Notes: generated by a model not told the origin, from the letters alone. A DNA stretch of 64,000 nucleotides from Anastrepha obliqua (GCF_027943255.1 NC_072893.1:31518001-31582000), one strand, 5' to 3'; shown: positions 21,479 to 32,479, counted from the stretch's first letter. A program made the numbers and translations.

Positions 21479-22787
21479 GCCGTTCCAAAATAGGTGGTTT
21501 GTAAATCCTTGTAAAAGATGAAGTTCAGGCAAAACACATTTCTGAAGAACGTACATGTTGATGTCCTCTTCTTCTTCATCAATAAGGACATCTTCATTCT
21601 CCGATTCTTTTTCATAAAAAAAGAGAGGCATATTTATTGTACTGTGGCACTCCTTAGCATACTTTTTATCTTTGCCAAAACATTTAAATTTATTGTAATC
21701 ATCATTTAAATTTTTGAATGTTTTCAAAATTTTATTATCTAAGTCAAATTCCATCAATTCTTCTTTATCGGCACCACCACGCAATTTTCCAAAACTTTGC
21801 AGTTCACTCAAAGTGATGAAACGGTAAGGGCAAGGATACGTTGCTGTTGCAGTTTGCTGTCCATTCATAATTAGTATAAGTTTTAAGTCAGAGCTGAGTT
21901 TAAAGGGTATCTCGTTGACTTTTGTCAATTCAAATAAGGTCTTAACATTTTCGTAAGTTTCCTTAATTTGAGGAACAATTGATAATATAATTAATCTGTA
22001 AACGCTATTTAAATTCTGTTTTTTGGATATACTCCCACCAGTGGAGTATCGAGATCTTTTACTTTCATTGAAATTCGAATCACATTCTTCTCCTTCTGTT
22101 AAAACTGTTATACATAATTTAAAAAAGCCTTGACCCCCATCTGCCAACAATTTTATTTTAGCGTTTTGGATTTCTTTAATATCCCGATGGTCAAAGATTG
22201 CGTTAATAAGATTTGATGCTTTAGCATATACAACAGGTCTATTAACCATACCTTCTTTGGATTCAAAAGTGCAAATAACTTCTTTATAAATATCTTCCAA
22301 TAAATTCGATTTTTCACGCATGTGTTGTTTATAGTTTTTTGGAATAGATTTTCTTCCAGCAAAACTTCTAATGAAATTGGTCATTTTATTCATTTGATTT
22401 TGAGTAGTCGATTGGAATGTGTCTAACCCTTCAGTATTAAAAACAAATTCGTTTTCAATTTTTTTATTCAAAGTTACCCTCATTTTAGACCCTGTTGTAT
22501 TTAATAAAATATCACCATCGTTCGTACTTGCTTCGGACCTTTTTCGTAAAATCGATGTTACTACTTGGTTTTGTTGCTTTTCTGGTAGTTTTTCTACTAA
22601 ACTCAAGGCGTTTTCACGAGCACGAGATAAAGCAGGACCTGCGCCACAAGAATGACGTACACCTTTGCTAATTTTTTGAAAACATTTACTGCAAATGTTC
22701 ATGGACGTTCTCTTTTCAGCAGTACTGTGTCCACTTGTAGAGGGAAGTTGAGCAATTGAAGCAGCTCCATAAAGACCACAACTTTCA
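21466..22787 (-). pseudogene. DDE-like transposase, central part (SINE-interrupted)
   Basis: The frame is open from about 22787, with an ATG at 22702, down to the SINE. Numbered from that ATG: MNICSKCFQK and KGVRHSCG (residues 1-20) form a C-x2-C...H-x2-C zinc site; LLADGGQGFFKLCITVL (about 185-200) carries a candidate first catalytic aspartate, D188; FKLSSDLKLILIMNG (about 268-281) carries a candidate second, D272, followed by TYPCPYR (288-294), the spot where RAG1/Chapaev-type proteins have an HPC zinc-binding motif. About 410 residues to IVPA precede the insertion. With the C-terminal part this gives roughly 580 residues, preceded by the 119-residue N-terminal frame. Catalytic assignment is inference from spacing and context. 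The open frame could still yield a truncated protein with a short SINE-encoded end (AAVAEWVGA). Confidence 0.75.
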
Positions 22788-23144
22788 TCTATTATAGTAT
22801 GAAAAGTGCGTACTGGTTTCTTTTGCTAACTTCATGTCCTCGTAGTTAGGCATTGTTGGAAGTGGCCTCTTTGCATTACCCTTCTCTCGTTCAATTACAG
22901 TTTTTCGACAAGTACTACAAATGCTAATAGGAAATTTAGAATCGGACTCGTCAAAATTATCGTTGACATGCTTTTTAATTAAACCAGCAAGATTTTCAGT
23001 AATTAAAAATTCTGATCTTTGACGGTTGCCAAAAACGATTTTTTTACCCCATGTTGCACATAATTTCAACCTATTTTCTTCGTGATCGCATTTATGATCT
23101 AAGTGAGTTGAAAGAATATTTTTTTCCATGATCTCGCAGACCAT
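22785..23144 (-). pseudogene. Transposase N-terminal zinc-rich domain
   Basis: One hundred nineteen codons from ATG at 23144. Visible features are THLDHKCDHEENRLKLCATW (H/C cluster), KKIVFGNRQRSEFLI, and FPISICSTCRKTVIEREKGN with a C-x2-C pair, followed by RPLPTMPNYEDMKLAKET. This 'K..LC..CGK.........FPLSIC..CR.....K' arrangement is what I recall from N-RAG-TP-like proteins of insects and cnidarians. The frame ends at TGA at 22785, while the next part is open in a frame shifted by one base across 22785-22815. A single-base indel, a small intron or programmed frameshifting could explain this; an indel is simplest. Confidence 0.65.
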
Positions 23145-23404
23145 AAATAACGAAATTTCTGAAGAGATTACTTGTTACTGATGAACAAGGTACAAATGAA
23201 AATGAGCAGCTATGAAAAGAATAGGCTTCTATTTTCTGTTGCCGGAGTGCCCGGTATACAATGCGCTGCATAGCCGTGATTTTTTAAACTAATTTTATTT
23301 GATTAATCGAAATAGCGAGTTTAGTGCTTTATCACGTATGTATATGGACACACACACAAACACATACACTTGCACGCTTAAATAATAGCACCGCCAAGAT
23401 ACAT

Positions 23405-23582
23405 TATCGCTTAATTATGAAAAAATTTTCGAAAATGCTAAAATCCACTTATCTCGAAAAAAGGATCAGCTAGGATTTTAATTCAAGCGGATTTTTAATG
23501 TACTATTAATGGACAACAAATCGCCGCTTTCAGTTTTTATTGGCATTTTAGGTCAACCTGTTTCTACTTCAGGCGAAGTGTG
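23405..23582 (-). repeat. Terminal inverted repeat, right
   Basis: Exact reverse complement of 20291-20468 by visual comparison. Identity of the two arms suggests recent mobility or arm conversion. Confidence 0.95.
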
Positions 23583-23700
23583 TACTGGCGCCGGTTAGCA
23601 CGAGAAAGAAGCGACTGGCGCGCTTTGTTAAACTCGGTCAAAATCGCGTAAGTGGTCATCGCACCAATTAAGGAGAAGAAGACAAATGGAGATGCTTTTA
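23583..23700 (+). pseudogene. RTE-like LINE, right part after transposon
   Basis: Starting with the duplicated TACT, the frame continues WRRLARERSDWRALLNSVKI and stops, directly completing GVSY at 20279-20290. GAGAAGAAGAC follows as 3' untranslated sequence. A near copy of this stretch lies at 24262-24370. Confidence 0.85.
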
Positions 23701-23884
23701 AAGAACAGGTGGCCTTCTTCAAGGGGGTAAAGAGCGGGCATTACGCTCTGAGAGCAGGAGTGAGAGTCGATTAGCGAATGCGGCACATGCCTCCGCTGCT
23801 TATGCTCCAGATCTGCAGGTATTGGATGCGATACTTGTTGTAGGTAGCAAAGAAAGAATAATACCTACTACATACTATACTTAG

Positions 23885-24260
23885 CTAGTAACTACAACCG
23901 ATGGTCGGTTGGCTTTACTGGTCTCAAAATGTTGCACCAATTGGCTCTTCATTGCGCGCGTTGGCGCCAGTTAAAAACACCAGGGACAGTCAAGTCGTCG
24001 TCGACTTGGTCCTTCAAATGTAGATGGGAACGTCCTTTTATGCGAGTTCCATCGTACATTGTCCATTCGTTCAACATTACCTAGCCAGCTTAGCTGCTGA
24101 ATTTTAATGCGCTTCACTACGTCAATATCGGCGTACAACTCGTGGCCCATCTTATTTGGTGTGCATCGTTCGCGCAAATTGGACCATAGGTCGTGCGAAG
24201 AATTTTTCTTTCGAAAGCATTTAAGAAGCGTCCATACGTGTTCGTCAATGTGAAATTAGT
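23885..24260 (-). pseudogene. RTE-like LINE C-terminal tail
   Basis: Minus strand reads MRERCTPNKMGHELYADIDV, KIQQLSWLGNVERMDNV, STFEGPSRRR and, in another frame, GVFNWRQRAQ.RANWCNILRP. The 'SWLG.V.RMD' motif and W..RA..R..W ending correspond to the RTE tail on the plus strand at 20.1 kb, but this is a diverged and oppositely oriented copy. Confidence 0.7.
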
Positions 24261-24261
24261 G

Positions 24262-24370
24262 TGTCGAATTGACACCAATTAGCACGAGAAAGAAACGACT
24301 GGCGCGCTTTGTTAAATTCGACCAAACTCTCTTTAGCGATTGTCGCGCCAATCAAGAAGAAGACGGAGCG
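24262..24370 (+). pseudogene. RTE-like LINE 3' end, second copy
   Basis: TTAGCACGAGAAAGAAACGA and CTGGCGCGCTTTGTTAAATT are near-identical to 23594-23636, and the frame reads HQLARERNDWRALLNSTKLS. Another insertion of the same LINE family lacking the upstream coding region. Confidence 0.75.
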
Positions 24371-24496
24371 GGAAGGAAGACCTATTATCTATTTGTCTTA
24401 CTTTAAAGAAATGAAATTATCACTAAATAAACTAAAGGGAGCGCCTCTAGAGATGTGTGCTTCCTTCTTCTCACCATAGGCTGTAGTGATCGATAT

Positions 24497-24690
24497 CTAC
24501 GTCAAGCTTGATTCAAGCGAAGGCCAAGCAGACGTAAGGAAGAGGTCCATCGTATCATCCTTCTCTCCACATGCTGGGCAGACTGCACTGTCTGAGATGC
24601 CTACCTTTTCCATGTGCTTCGCCCATAGAAGGTGGCTCGTCATCAGTCTGACCGGCTGCCTAAGGGACTGTACTCTTAGCTGCTTAGGTA
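24497..24690 (-). pseudogene. LINE zinc-knuckle tail fragment
   Basis: The frame reads LLWAKHMEKVGISDSAVCPA then CGEKDDTMDLFL, a degraded C-x2-C...H/D-x4-C knuckle of a jockey-type ORF2 C-terminus. It directly follows (downstream on the minus strand) another LINE end, with CCTACCTACC at the junction. Confidence 0.6.
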
Positions 24691-25440
24691 GGTAGGTAGT
24701 TGAAATGGTTGAAGTGCCGGTCTGACACTTCTCAAGTAGCACTAAAGCGCCGTTCTTATACCATTATGAGACCTCCAATAGGCAGATATCTACAGCCAGG
24801 CTGAGCTGTTGATGTAATGGAGGAGATTGATTGAATTTAGGTTGGCGCACTGCTCCAGGCTGTCAAAGAAAGGAGCTCTCAGTGACCTAAGTCGTCTAGC
24901 TGTCAAACCCGGACATTCACAAAGAAAATGCTTTGCAGTCTCCTTCTCTGAAAGGTTACCTCCGTTTCTGCAATAGGAGTTAAAACGAAACCCTAGCTTT
25001 TCCGCGTGTGTGCCGATCGTCCAGTGACCGGTAAACATAGTTACGAGTTTGGAAATTGCATGGCGAGGAGTCCAAAGAACTTTCTGAGTCCTTCTGCTTA
25101 CTGACAGGAGGACCTGCGACAGTCGTTCGGACGTGGTAGGTAACATCAGTTTTGCCCATCTGCAGCCTCTCTCAGCCTGTCAAGCTCGGTTGTGGGTTAG
25201 AGTATCCCGTTTGCTAACCGTGGCTTTGCAGGCTGCAGAAGGGAGTGGTAGAACGGGCTCCGGTCCAAAAAAGTTGGACTCAGAGCCTATCCTTGCTAAA
25301 GAGTCGGACGTCTCATGTCCCATGTTAGCATCAAAATACTATGTCTACGGACATAGTTCAGTCATAATTCGCAGGACTCAAATAGCTTTGAAGTGGTTGC
25401 AGGGTTGTCAGAGGCCATGGGCGCAGCTTTGTTGTCGCTA
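24691..25440 (-). pseudogene. Jockey-type LINE RNase H end and tail
   Basis: Minus-strand frames give a degraded RNase H end with ANMGHETSDSLARIGSES, then FFGPEPVLPLPSACKATV, WAKLMLPTTSERLSQVLLSV, MFTGHWTIGTHAEKLGF, a knuckle CRNGGNLSEKETAKHFLCEC, RRLRSLRAPFFDSLEQCANL and NLLHYINSSAWL with a stop at about 24790. 3' sequence continues to CCTACCTACC near 24690. The same tail occurs at 41543-41954. RT is absent. Confidence 0.8.
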
Positions 25441-25444
25441 CAGA

Positions 25445-27085
25445 CACTTTTGATTGATTATTAGATATTTTTTCAGTTTTTCATGGTCTCGAATGTGATG
25501 TTTATTACGGCACTTATCTACAACACTTTTGTGTTTTTTTTTATTTATTTGTTTTTTTTTTTTTTGTTTTATGTGTTTTCTTGTTGTTTATGAAACAAAT
25601 TCTTCCTATTCACAATCAGAAATCGTATTTATTCATTCAGAGTATTTGACTTAGCCATCAAGATGATTTATTTCGTGCAGTTAACTTCTAATTTTAAATG
25701 TTGCGCTTGACATATACGACTTTTGCTGTCGTGAACTTTTATACTATACTTGAAAAATTATGTGTTTTTCCGACTAGTTTCTACCAGTTTTCCGAAGTTT
25801 AATTTTTATTGTTATAGCCAGCATTGCTGTTGTTTCTACGTACTTTGCTACGCTTGACTAACTTTTAAGTGCAGGCCTATGCAGCAGTTGGCAGACACTC
25901 AGTCAGGCAACCAGGCAGTCAGTCAGTTTGCCAGTATTTGGTCACCAATTATTCGTGAGACCGCAGACGATTTTACAACACAGGCACCTCCTGAGCTTTA
26001 AACACCTTTAACAATAACTACATCAACAATAGCAACAACAACAAATATTCGAACTCTAATCGCTGACAAATGCTCGCAAAAAAGCGATAAAACTGCGGTT
26101 TATGTGCAACGCATGCGCGCGCTTGCAACTGCTTATTTTGGTCGGAGGTGACGCGCACACACACACACAACCAGTGCACTTATTTTTGTTGCTGTTCTAA
26201 TGACCGTTGCGTTGAGTTTTATCGCCGCTTGCTACGTTGGCTCTACTTCTTTTACACTTTTCTAGGCAACTTTTGGCATTCCGTTTTGTCATTTCTGGAT
26301 TTTGTAGCCTTTTTGGTGACTATTTTCACTGGCGGTCGCTAGTTGTTGTTTTCATCGCTAGTATTTTCTTCGTTTCTGCTCGATATTATACTTTTTTTCC
26401 GCCTTACTATGACACATTGATAACCGCGTCGAGTGCGTTCTAAACTTCTTTCCGCCATAAAATTTTTATATGCGCCTGAAACCTGATCCAGCAACGGCAT
26501 TGCGCATGGTCGTCATGCTGCACTTGTCGCTTCAACAAAAATCACTGAAAAGTGTTACTGCGTAGAAGAATAATTGACATCAGCAACACAGTTATGACTC
26601 AAGTCCATGTCGGTGACCATTTTAGTTGTGTCGTTGTAGTTGTAGTTTCTCTTTATTACTTTGCTTATTGTTGTTGCAGTTTGTGCGATTTTTATTATGA
26701 ATTTATGCGCTCTATTTACCGAGCACCTAGAAAAGGCTATAAGTTACGCCATTCGTAATTCGCAGCCAAGTTTATCCAGGCAAACCTTTATGGCCGCTAC
26801 TCCGATGCAGGCTTTGTATTGATTTTTAATAGAAGAGTACCCGTTAAGCTAATTTTCACGCGATGGAATAAATAACAGCAGTGCAGAGGCACACTAAAAT
26901 AGTCCCTTATGTCTATGTATCGGGTGTTTTTAGGGGCACGAAAAGAAACATTGAGGGAATGTATATTTTTATTATAAGCTGGTAGATAATTTTATGGCAT
27001 TTATTTTTTTTTTTTTTTTGTTTGATGTCCGGCATACGTCGATCGCGACCACATGTTGCATGGCCATTCATCCATCCATCCATTG
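25445..27085. other. No recognisable gene
   Basis: Contains a long T-run near 25530-25570, CAGTCAG repeats near 25900-25930, CA-repeat at 26152 and a T-run near 27010. A few open frames have low-complexity hydrophobic translations only. Confidence 0.55.
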
Positions 27086-27782
27086 TTAAGGGGGAACACC
27101 ACTGTGATTTTTCAAAAAAATCGATTTTTTTGTTTTTACATTTTCTTAAAGTATATAATATATAAAAAAAATTTAACTTAAAATCTTGAAAATTGACGAA
27201 GTTATACCCAATACAATAAGTGCAGTCAGTGAGTTACAACAGCCAATGAAAATTTTAAACGCGTTTTTCTCAAAACGACTTTCCTGAACCGATTCTGTTT
27301 TTTTTTTTTATTTTTGTACGTGTATTGGCTACAGTACATAGCTTTTTAAAAACTCCCAAAATAATATTTTTTCAAGCTTTTCGAAAACAAAAAAAAAGGG
27401 TAAAGACACAGACCCATTTTCTCAAAAAAAAAAAACCTCCACGTACGACGATAGCCATTGTTAAATATTGTAGATTAAGAATTTTTTTGGTTTTTGCTTT
27501 CAGATGATTTTTCACAACATAGGTATAGTGTATTCAACTATACTGACACAATTTTTTATTAAAAAATATTAAAAATTACAATTGTTATTAATATTAATGC
27601 AATGACACGATACAGTCCACCAGGGTGCACGTTTTTTATGACGTCATTGCATTATATTAATAACAATTATTAATATTTTTTAATAAAAATTTGTGTCAGT
27701 ATAGGTGAATAAATGGTAAATAAAAAAAAAATGCATGAAAATCACTTAATTTTCACGCGTTCACAGTGGTGTTCCCCCTTAA
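27086..27782. mobile_element. TTAA-flanked MITE
   Basis: Ends are perfect inverted repeats: TTAAGGGGGAACACCACTGT from the left and the same read from the right on the other strand, extended by GA. TTAA at both edges is the target duplication of piggyBac and Kolobok types. No coding capacity. Inside is ACGCGTTTTTCTCAAAACGA, a word also found in the elements at 45.4 and 55.7 kb, and a long hairpin at 27538-27704. Confidence 0.9.
27538..27704. repeat. Long hairpin inside MITE
   Basis: CTATACTGACACAA at 27538 pairs with TTGTGTCAGTATAG ending at 27704; arms of about 67-69 bases pair over most of their length around a loop of about 32 bases. The arms include ATTAATATTAATGCAATGAC and its near complement. 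It may be a nested snap-back MITE. Confidence 0.85.
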
Positions 27783-28198
27783 GCGCGTTGTAAGGCAAGT
27801 TGTGCCGTCATGTTGGAACCAAATGCCATCGATGTTTAGCTGTTTAATTTTTGGAAATTGAAAAGAAAAATTCAGTCAGCATGGCTCGATAGCGCAAAAA
27901 AAGTAAAAGACCAATGTACAGTGCTGATTTTTTGACAAATTTTGATCAAAAATGGCTACAGGATCAACATTTTTGACCAATTTTAATAATAGGCCCCGTA
28001 TTTTGAATTTCAAATTAATGTTATTTTTTTTTTTTAATATAAAATAGTTAGTATATCTTGAAATAATGACACCTGTTTTTATAGCCCACCAACAAAGACA
28101 TGCCTCAAAAAATTGTAGCTGTCTTATTATTATTGATTGGCTGTTTGTGCACTGCGACCTGAAGAGATCTATTGTGCAGCCATGCAGCCTACTCAAAC

Positions 28199-28390
28199 AG
28201 TTTTAGGCTCCTCTTCCTTTTTGTGGTGCGCGTCTTGATGCTGTTCCACAAATGGAGGGACCAGCAGTTTTATGCCATCTCCGAAAGGTAAATGATTTTT
28301 TTGAGGAGCTTTTTTATGGCATAAATACACTCGAAGATTTGCCATTGCCTGCCGAGGCGCCTCTCGCTATTAGAGAAAACTTTTCTTATC
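28199..28390 (-). mobile_element. tRNA-derived SINE, headless copy
   Basis: Plus strand shows GTTTTAGGCTCCTCTTCC, TGTTCCACAAATGGAGGGAC, GAGGAGCTTTTTTATGGC and TTGCCATTGCCTGCCGAGGC. The tRNA-like head and the far 3' end are missing. Confidence 0.8.
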
Positions 28391-28419
28391 ACTTTGCTGA
28401 ACAGCTTTTTTACTAAATC

Positions 28420-28572
28420 GTAATCTTTATTTTGCGTTTTACGCGCACCATTTCTTATTTTTTTGTATACTGCGGCTGCCTGGTTTGCAAGTGTCTGCTA
28501 TGATTGACGTATGATGCCTTTTGCAAAAATTATAAATTTTCCGACAGAGTGATTAATTTTGCGCCACCTTTG
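28420..28572 (-). mobile_element. GGTGGCGC MITE, partial copy
   Basis: The reverse complement begins CAAAGGTGGCGCAAAATTAA and aligns with the element at 55421-55644, including GTGCGCGTAAAA...CAAAATAAA. The other end seems to be missing next to the SINE. Confidence 0.55.
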
Positions 28573-30715
28573 TAAATTAACCATATTTACCGCATATGAT
28601 ATTCCAACCAGTTCTGCCAAATTCTTCTTTTCAAATGCCAGTTCTTCTTTTCAAATATGGTTCATTCAGAACAAATTTTTCAATTTATTGAACAATGCTT
28701 GAGGATGTCACCTTAATAGAATAGGCGAATGGACTCTTACGTGTAGATTATTATACTATGGACACATAAAGATCTTTTTTCGCCCGTCTTTCATAATGAT
28801 TTTTGGTGTTTCTCTTGCTTAGCGAGGAACTTAATTTTCTTCATACTTGACCCCCTGCCTTGCTTTAACTAGTCTGACTCGTAATGAAAATTTTGGTCTA
28901 AACATGAATATGATGAGCCAGGCTCGTGAATAGATTGTCAGACCAAACCTAAATATCATGAGCCGAGGACGTGTACAGATAGTCGGATCAAACATAAACA
29001 TCACGAGCCTGGGTCCTGATTGAATGTAAGTTTCTATCTCTGCGCCACCAGAATTAGTCACGAGTCTCATAATTGCTGTTACAAAGTAGTTTACATTATT
29101 CTGATCTGTTTACCACGGGTTGACGCGTAACACTTGGGCCCGAGTTTCGACGAGCTCAATGGCACTTTCTTTCCGATTGATTTTTCTATCCGGTGGTGCC
29201 TCAAATGTTAATGAACCGATTTCAAATAAGCTTAGTATTAAGTTCCAGGTAGTTCCACGTAAATAAAAATCCCTCATCCTTCTCCAAGCAAAATTTTATA
29301 TTCATGAGAAATTTAATTCGGCGCACAACGAAGCTGAATTTTTGTCGCTTTCTCCAAATTTCAGGTTGCAACCTTTTTATGTTGCTGGCACGTCAAGCAG
29401 TTTTAAATGTATGTCAGTTCAGCCAATGTAAATACAAATTTCATATTGAGTGGATTGGCTTAAAAGTCCTACAAAGGACTTTCTAAACACTTACTCGTTG
29501 AGGTGATTTACATGAATTTTTTTCTCAGCTTTCGTAGCTACAAAAAATTTGCTTTGCTAACTCTTAACATATACACACACATACATAGGTACATATGTAT
29601 ACACGTAATGGAAAGGAAAACTATTTTAAATTAACAATTTTTGTCGAATTCATTCACAAATTTAATGCAGCAGAGGCATTCTAATCTACACCGAACAGTT
29701 GAATTTCACAGAAACCCGAATGCAATGATTTATCTAAAAAATACAACCAACCAACAGCATCAAAAACAGAAACATTTAAATCCATTTGGAAATAACAAAG
29801 CCACAGTTGACTGCTCTATAAATATGTGGATATATATATAAATCCTAAAACTAAAGCACCCCGCAGTCATGCTCCCCCACATATCCTCGCACAGACGCAT
29901 ATCCACTTCCTAACTGCATTTATGCAAAATTATACGTAAATGCAAAACTGAAATATTTATTTCAAAAATATTCCACGTTATCGCAAATAACAAATCTATG
30001 TAAAAACATTCAATATTTTGCATACATTTTGGGAAAAAGGATTTGGACGTTATGTAGTAAAATGCGCTGTCACACACATTCACGCATATTCACATACGTG
30101 AGCAGCAAACGTTTGCTGAGATGAAAGGGCAGGATATGCGAGAATTTGCATATACACCTCTTAACTGGAATGTGCGCCTATGTTTAGTACTGTCAATATA
30201 CATTTAATACATACAGTTACAGTTACTCACAAAAGTGAGCATGCACCAAATGCTTTGTTATGGACTGTGTTCTTAATGTTTGTGTCAGCAAACAGGCACA
30301 CACAGAAACGTAGGCTTTTTAAAAAGAAACTCCAACCGCTTTTTCTGAAACATAGAAGACTCGGGAAAGGTGTTATGACCGGATGAGATTAAAATGAATC
30401 GATTGAGCTCAGATGACTATGAATGGAGTTGGATGTGAGCATAAACAGTGCGAAAGTGCAGTCTCAACACATAAAAAATATTTTGGTTTTTTTTAATTAA
30501 TTGAACGTTAAACAGAGTGGTCCAGATAAAGGATTTTGCGACTACGTACAAGCTCGATTTTTACTATATTTTATGGCAGAAAAAGCTTAGCACTGCTAAC
30601 AAAAAAGTAGGCAAAAATCAAAATGATTCAAAAGTTTTGATGAAATTTAAACATTTTTTTTACAAAGTTTGGAACTTTGCGTTGTATAGTTTTTGCTGTT
30701 GTATGAACAACATTT
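28573..30715. other. No recognisable gene
   Basis: Near 28880-29010 there is a loose repeat of GAGCC..G.....ATAGAT.GTC.GA.C (three decayed units of about 60 bases). Otherwise AT-rich sequence without motifs. Confidence 0.5.
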
Positions 30716-30970
30716 GGCCGCCGCAGCCGAATAGGTTGGTGAGTGGCTACCATTCGGGAGTGCGTAGTTTCAAATCTCCGTTCATGAAACACCAAAATGA
30801 AGAAAAGTTTTTTCTAATAGCGGTCGCCCCTCGGCAGACAATGGCAAACCTCCGAGTGTGTTTCTGCCATGAGAAATCTCTTAAAAAAATCATTTACCAT
30901 TCGGAGGTGGCATAAAACTCCACATATAGGAGGAAGAATACGCCCAAATACCCAATAAGCGCAAATCATA
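30716..30970 (+). mobile_element. tRNA-derived SINE, plus-strand copy
   Basis: Starts GGCCGCCGCAGCCGAATAGG, has AGTTTCAAATCTCC at the B-box position, then AATAGCGGTCGCCCCTCGGC and CCATTCGGAGGTGGCATAAA. The segment containing GGACCTACAG/TGTGGAAC is shortened. A mariner element starts at its TATT end. Confidence 0.85.
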
Positions 30971-30972
30971 TT

Positions 30973-31748
30973 CAAGGTGAAGTCCGAAATATACAAGATT
31001 GGCCTCATAGAAGGACCAAAAATTATTCAGAACTCAATATTCGAAAGACCTCATTAAAGAGGTAAGAAAAGACGAGAACTTCCTTTACAACAATGTAACT
31101 GGTGATGAAACGTGGTGTTTCCAACATGAACCTGAAACTAAGAGTCCAAGTGCCCAATGGAAGACTCCAGACGAACCCAAAAAATCGCGTTTGGAGAAGT
31201 TAAAAGTCCAGTCGATGCTCATTTGTTTTTACTATTCCAAGGGAATTGTCCACAAGGAGTTCGTGCCAACGGGCCAAACCGTCAATGCAATTTTCTATCT
31301 TGGCGCTTTGAAGCATTTATTGCATCGCATTCGTCGAATTCGCCCTGAATACCATGAAGGAGGAAGCTGCCTATTATTGCATGACAGTGCATCATCTCAT
31401 CGATTCACTCTTTTGTCTGATTTTTTTTACTTGAAATTGCATTTAACCATCAATCACTCGCCGTATTCGCGCCCGATATGGCTCCCCGTGACATCTACCT
31501 ATTCGGAAAATTGCATTTGGCCATGAAAGGAAAACGTTTTGAGTCCGTAGAGGCCATCCACAAGGCTTGTACTGACATCCTGAAGGACGTTCCGGTCAAT
31601 GACCTGAAACACTCTTTCGAAAAGCTTTTAGATCGCGCAAAACAGTGTATCGAGGCAAGAGGGGACTATTTTGAATAAATAAAATCGAAGTTCTCAGAAC
31701 AAAGCTCCTGTCGTTAGCTGAGTCTTGTTTGTTTTGGACTTCACCTTG
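30973..31748 (+). mobile_element. Mariner family M, internally deleted copy
   Basis: Left end CAAGGTGAAGTCCGAAATAT and right end (reverse complement) CAAGGTGAAGTCCAAAACAA are matching terminal repeats; TA follows on the right. At 776 bp it lacks the N-terminal half of the gene. It shares ends and protein with the minus-strand copy at 34737-36048. Confidence 0.85.
31040..31678 (+). pseudogene. Mariner transposase, catalytic half
   Basis: Read over frames: NVTGDETWCFQHEPETKS (first aspartate, intact), MLICFYYSKGIVHKEFVPTG, LLLHDSASSHRF (second aspartate, intact), then a frameshift around YSRPIW and a second frame from 31478 with APRDIYLFGKLHLAMKGKRF (third aspartate) to the end RAKQCIEARGDYFE. 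It lacks the DNA-binding domain and has a shift between the second and third catalytic residues, so it is inactive. Confidence 0.82.
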
Positions 31749-31749
31749 T

Positions 31750-32479
31750 ATATATATAAAGCGAGATTAAATTAGAGGTATCAGACTTTGAATTGAACTA
31801 AAACCACGAAACTTCTAATTGCTTGGGCAATTTTCATTATTTTTGTGTAGCTTGCGGCTTGTCAAAAAATGGTATGTTTCCAAAGTTCCACATTTTGTTA
31901 TTTTTCAAAAAAAAATTCCCATTGTAGCACCTTTCAGAATGACAAGCCTATAGAAAAATCATCAGTTTAACTTTTTCGTTTCAAATATCCTGAAGAGCCA
32001 AAATCCTGTCTTTTTTTAGGACGCTTACTTTGGTGCCACCCTACTATCATAGAAAAAAAAAGTCAAAAAAAAAAAATGGTTTTGGATACTATTTGATGTC
32101 AATAATAACATGCTATACAATCAAAACGATCGCATTTTAATTTCTAAAAAAAAAATTCAAAAAAATATCTATAAAAAATGGGTATTTGACCAGACTAGTA
32201 ACTTAAGCCAAAAATGGGCTTCATCGCTCATCATCATAATTTGGCCTGAGCGCGCGGTGAACACTTCTCACAGAGCGTCGTTTTTCGTATTTGTACGAGG
32301 CGTGAAATGTCCATGGTGAAATGTCAATGAATACTATAAATAAGAATGTATTTAGTTTGCCAGTAGTCGCGCTTGATCTGTCAAACAAATCCTTTTCGAA
32401 AAATTGGAGGTACTAATTTGATCACCCTTTATATAAATTTGGACTTTTTTGTTTCGTTACGTGCTGTGTAATTATTATT
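31750..32479. other. No recognisable gene
   Basis: AT-rich, several A-runs; no recognisable protein or repeat beyond that. Confidence 0.5.

Larger units (their letters stand above)
20291..23582 (-). mobile_element. DNA transposon with 178-bp TIRs (N-RAG-TP/Chapaev-like?)
   Basis: The element is 3,292 bp. Its outer ends read CACACTTCGCCTGAAGTAGA inward from both sides, and the inverted repeats extend 178 bp without a mismatch that I can see. Both sides are flanked by TACT (20287-20290 and 23583-23586), a 4-bp target duplication. Joining the flanks at one TACT restores the host LINE frame as GVSYWRRLARERSDWRALL, which proves the boundaries. It encodes one minus-strand protein in pieces (20616-23144) and carries a SINE insertion. 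CAC termini and a 4-bp duplication fit the Chapaev/CMC group; related RAG1/Transib ends also start with CAC, but Transib makes 5-bp duplications. Family placement is from memory and should be treated as provisional. Confidence 0.88.
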
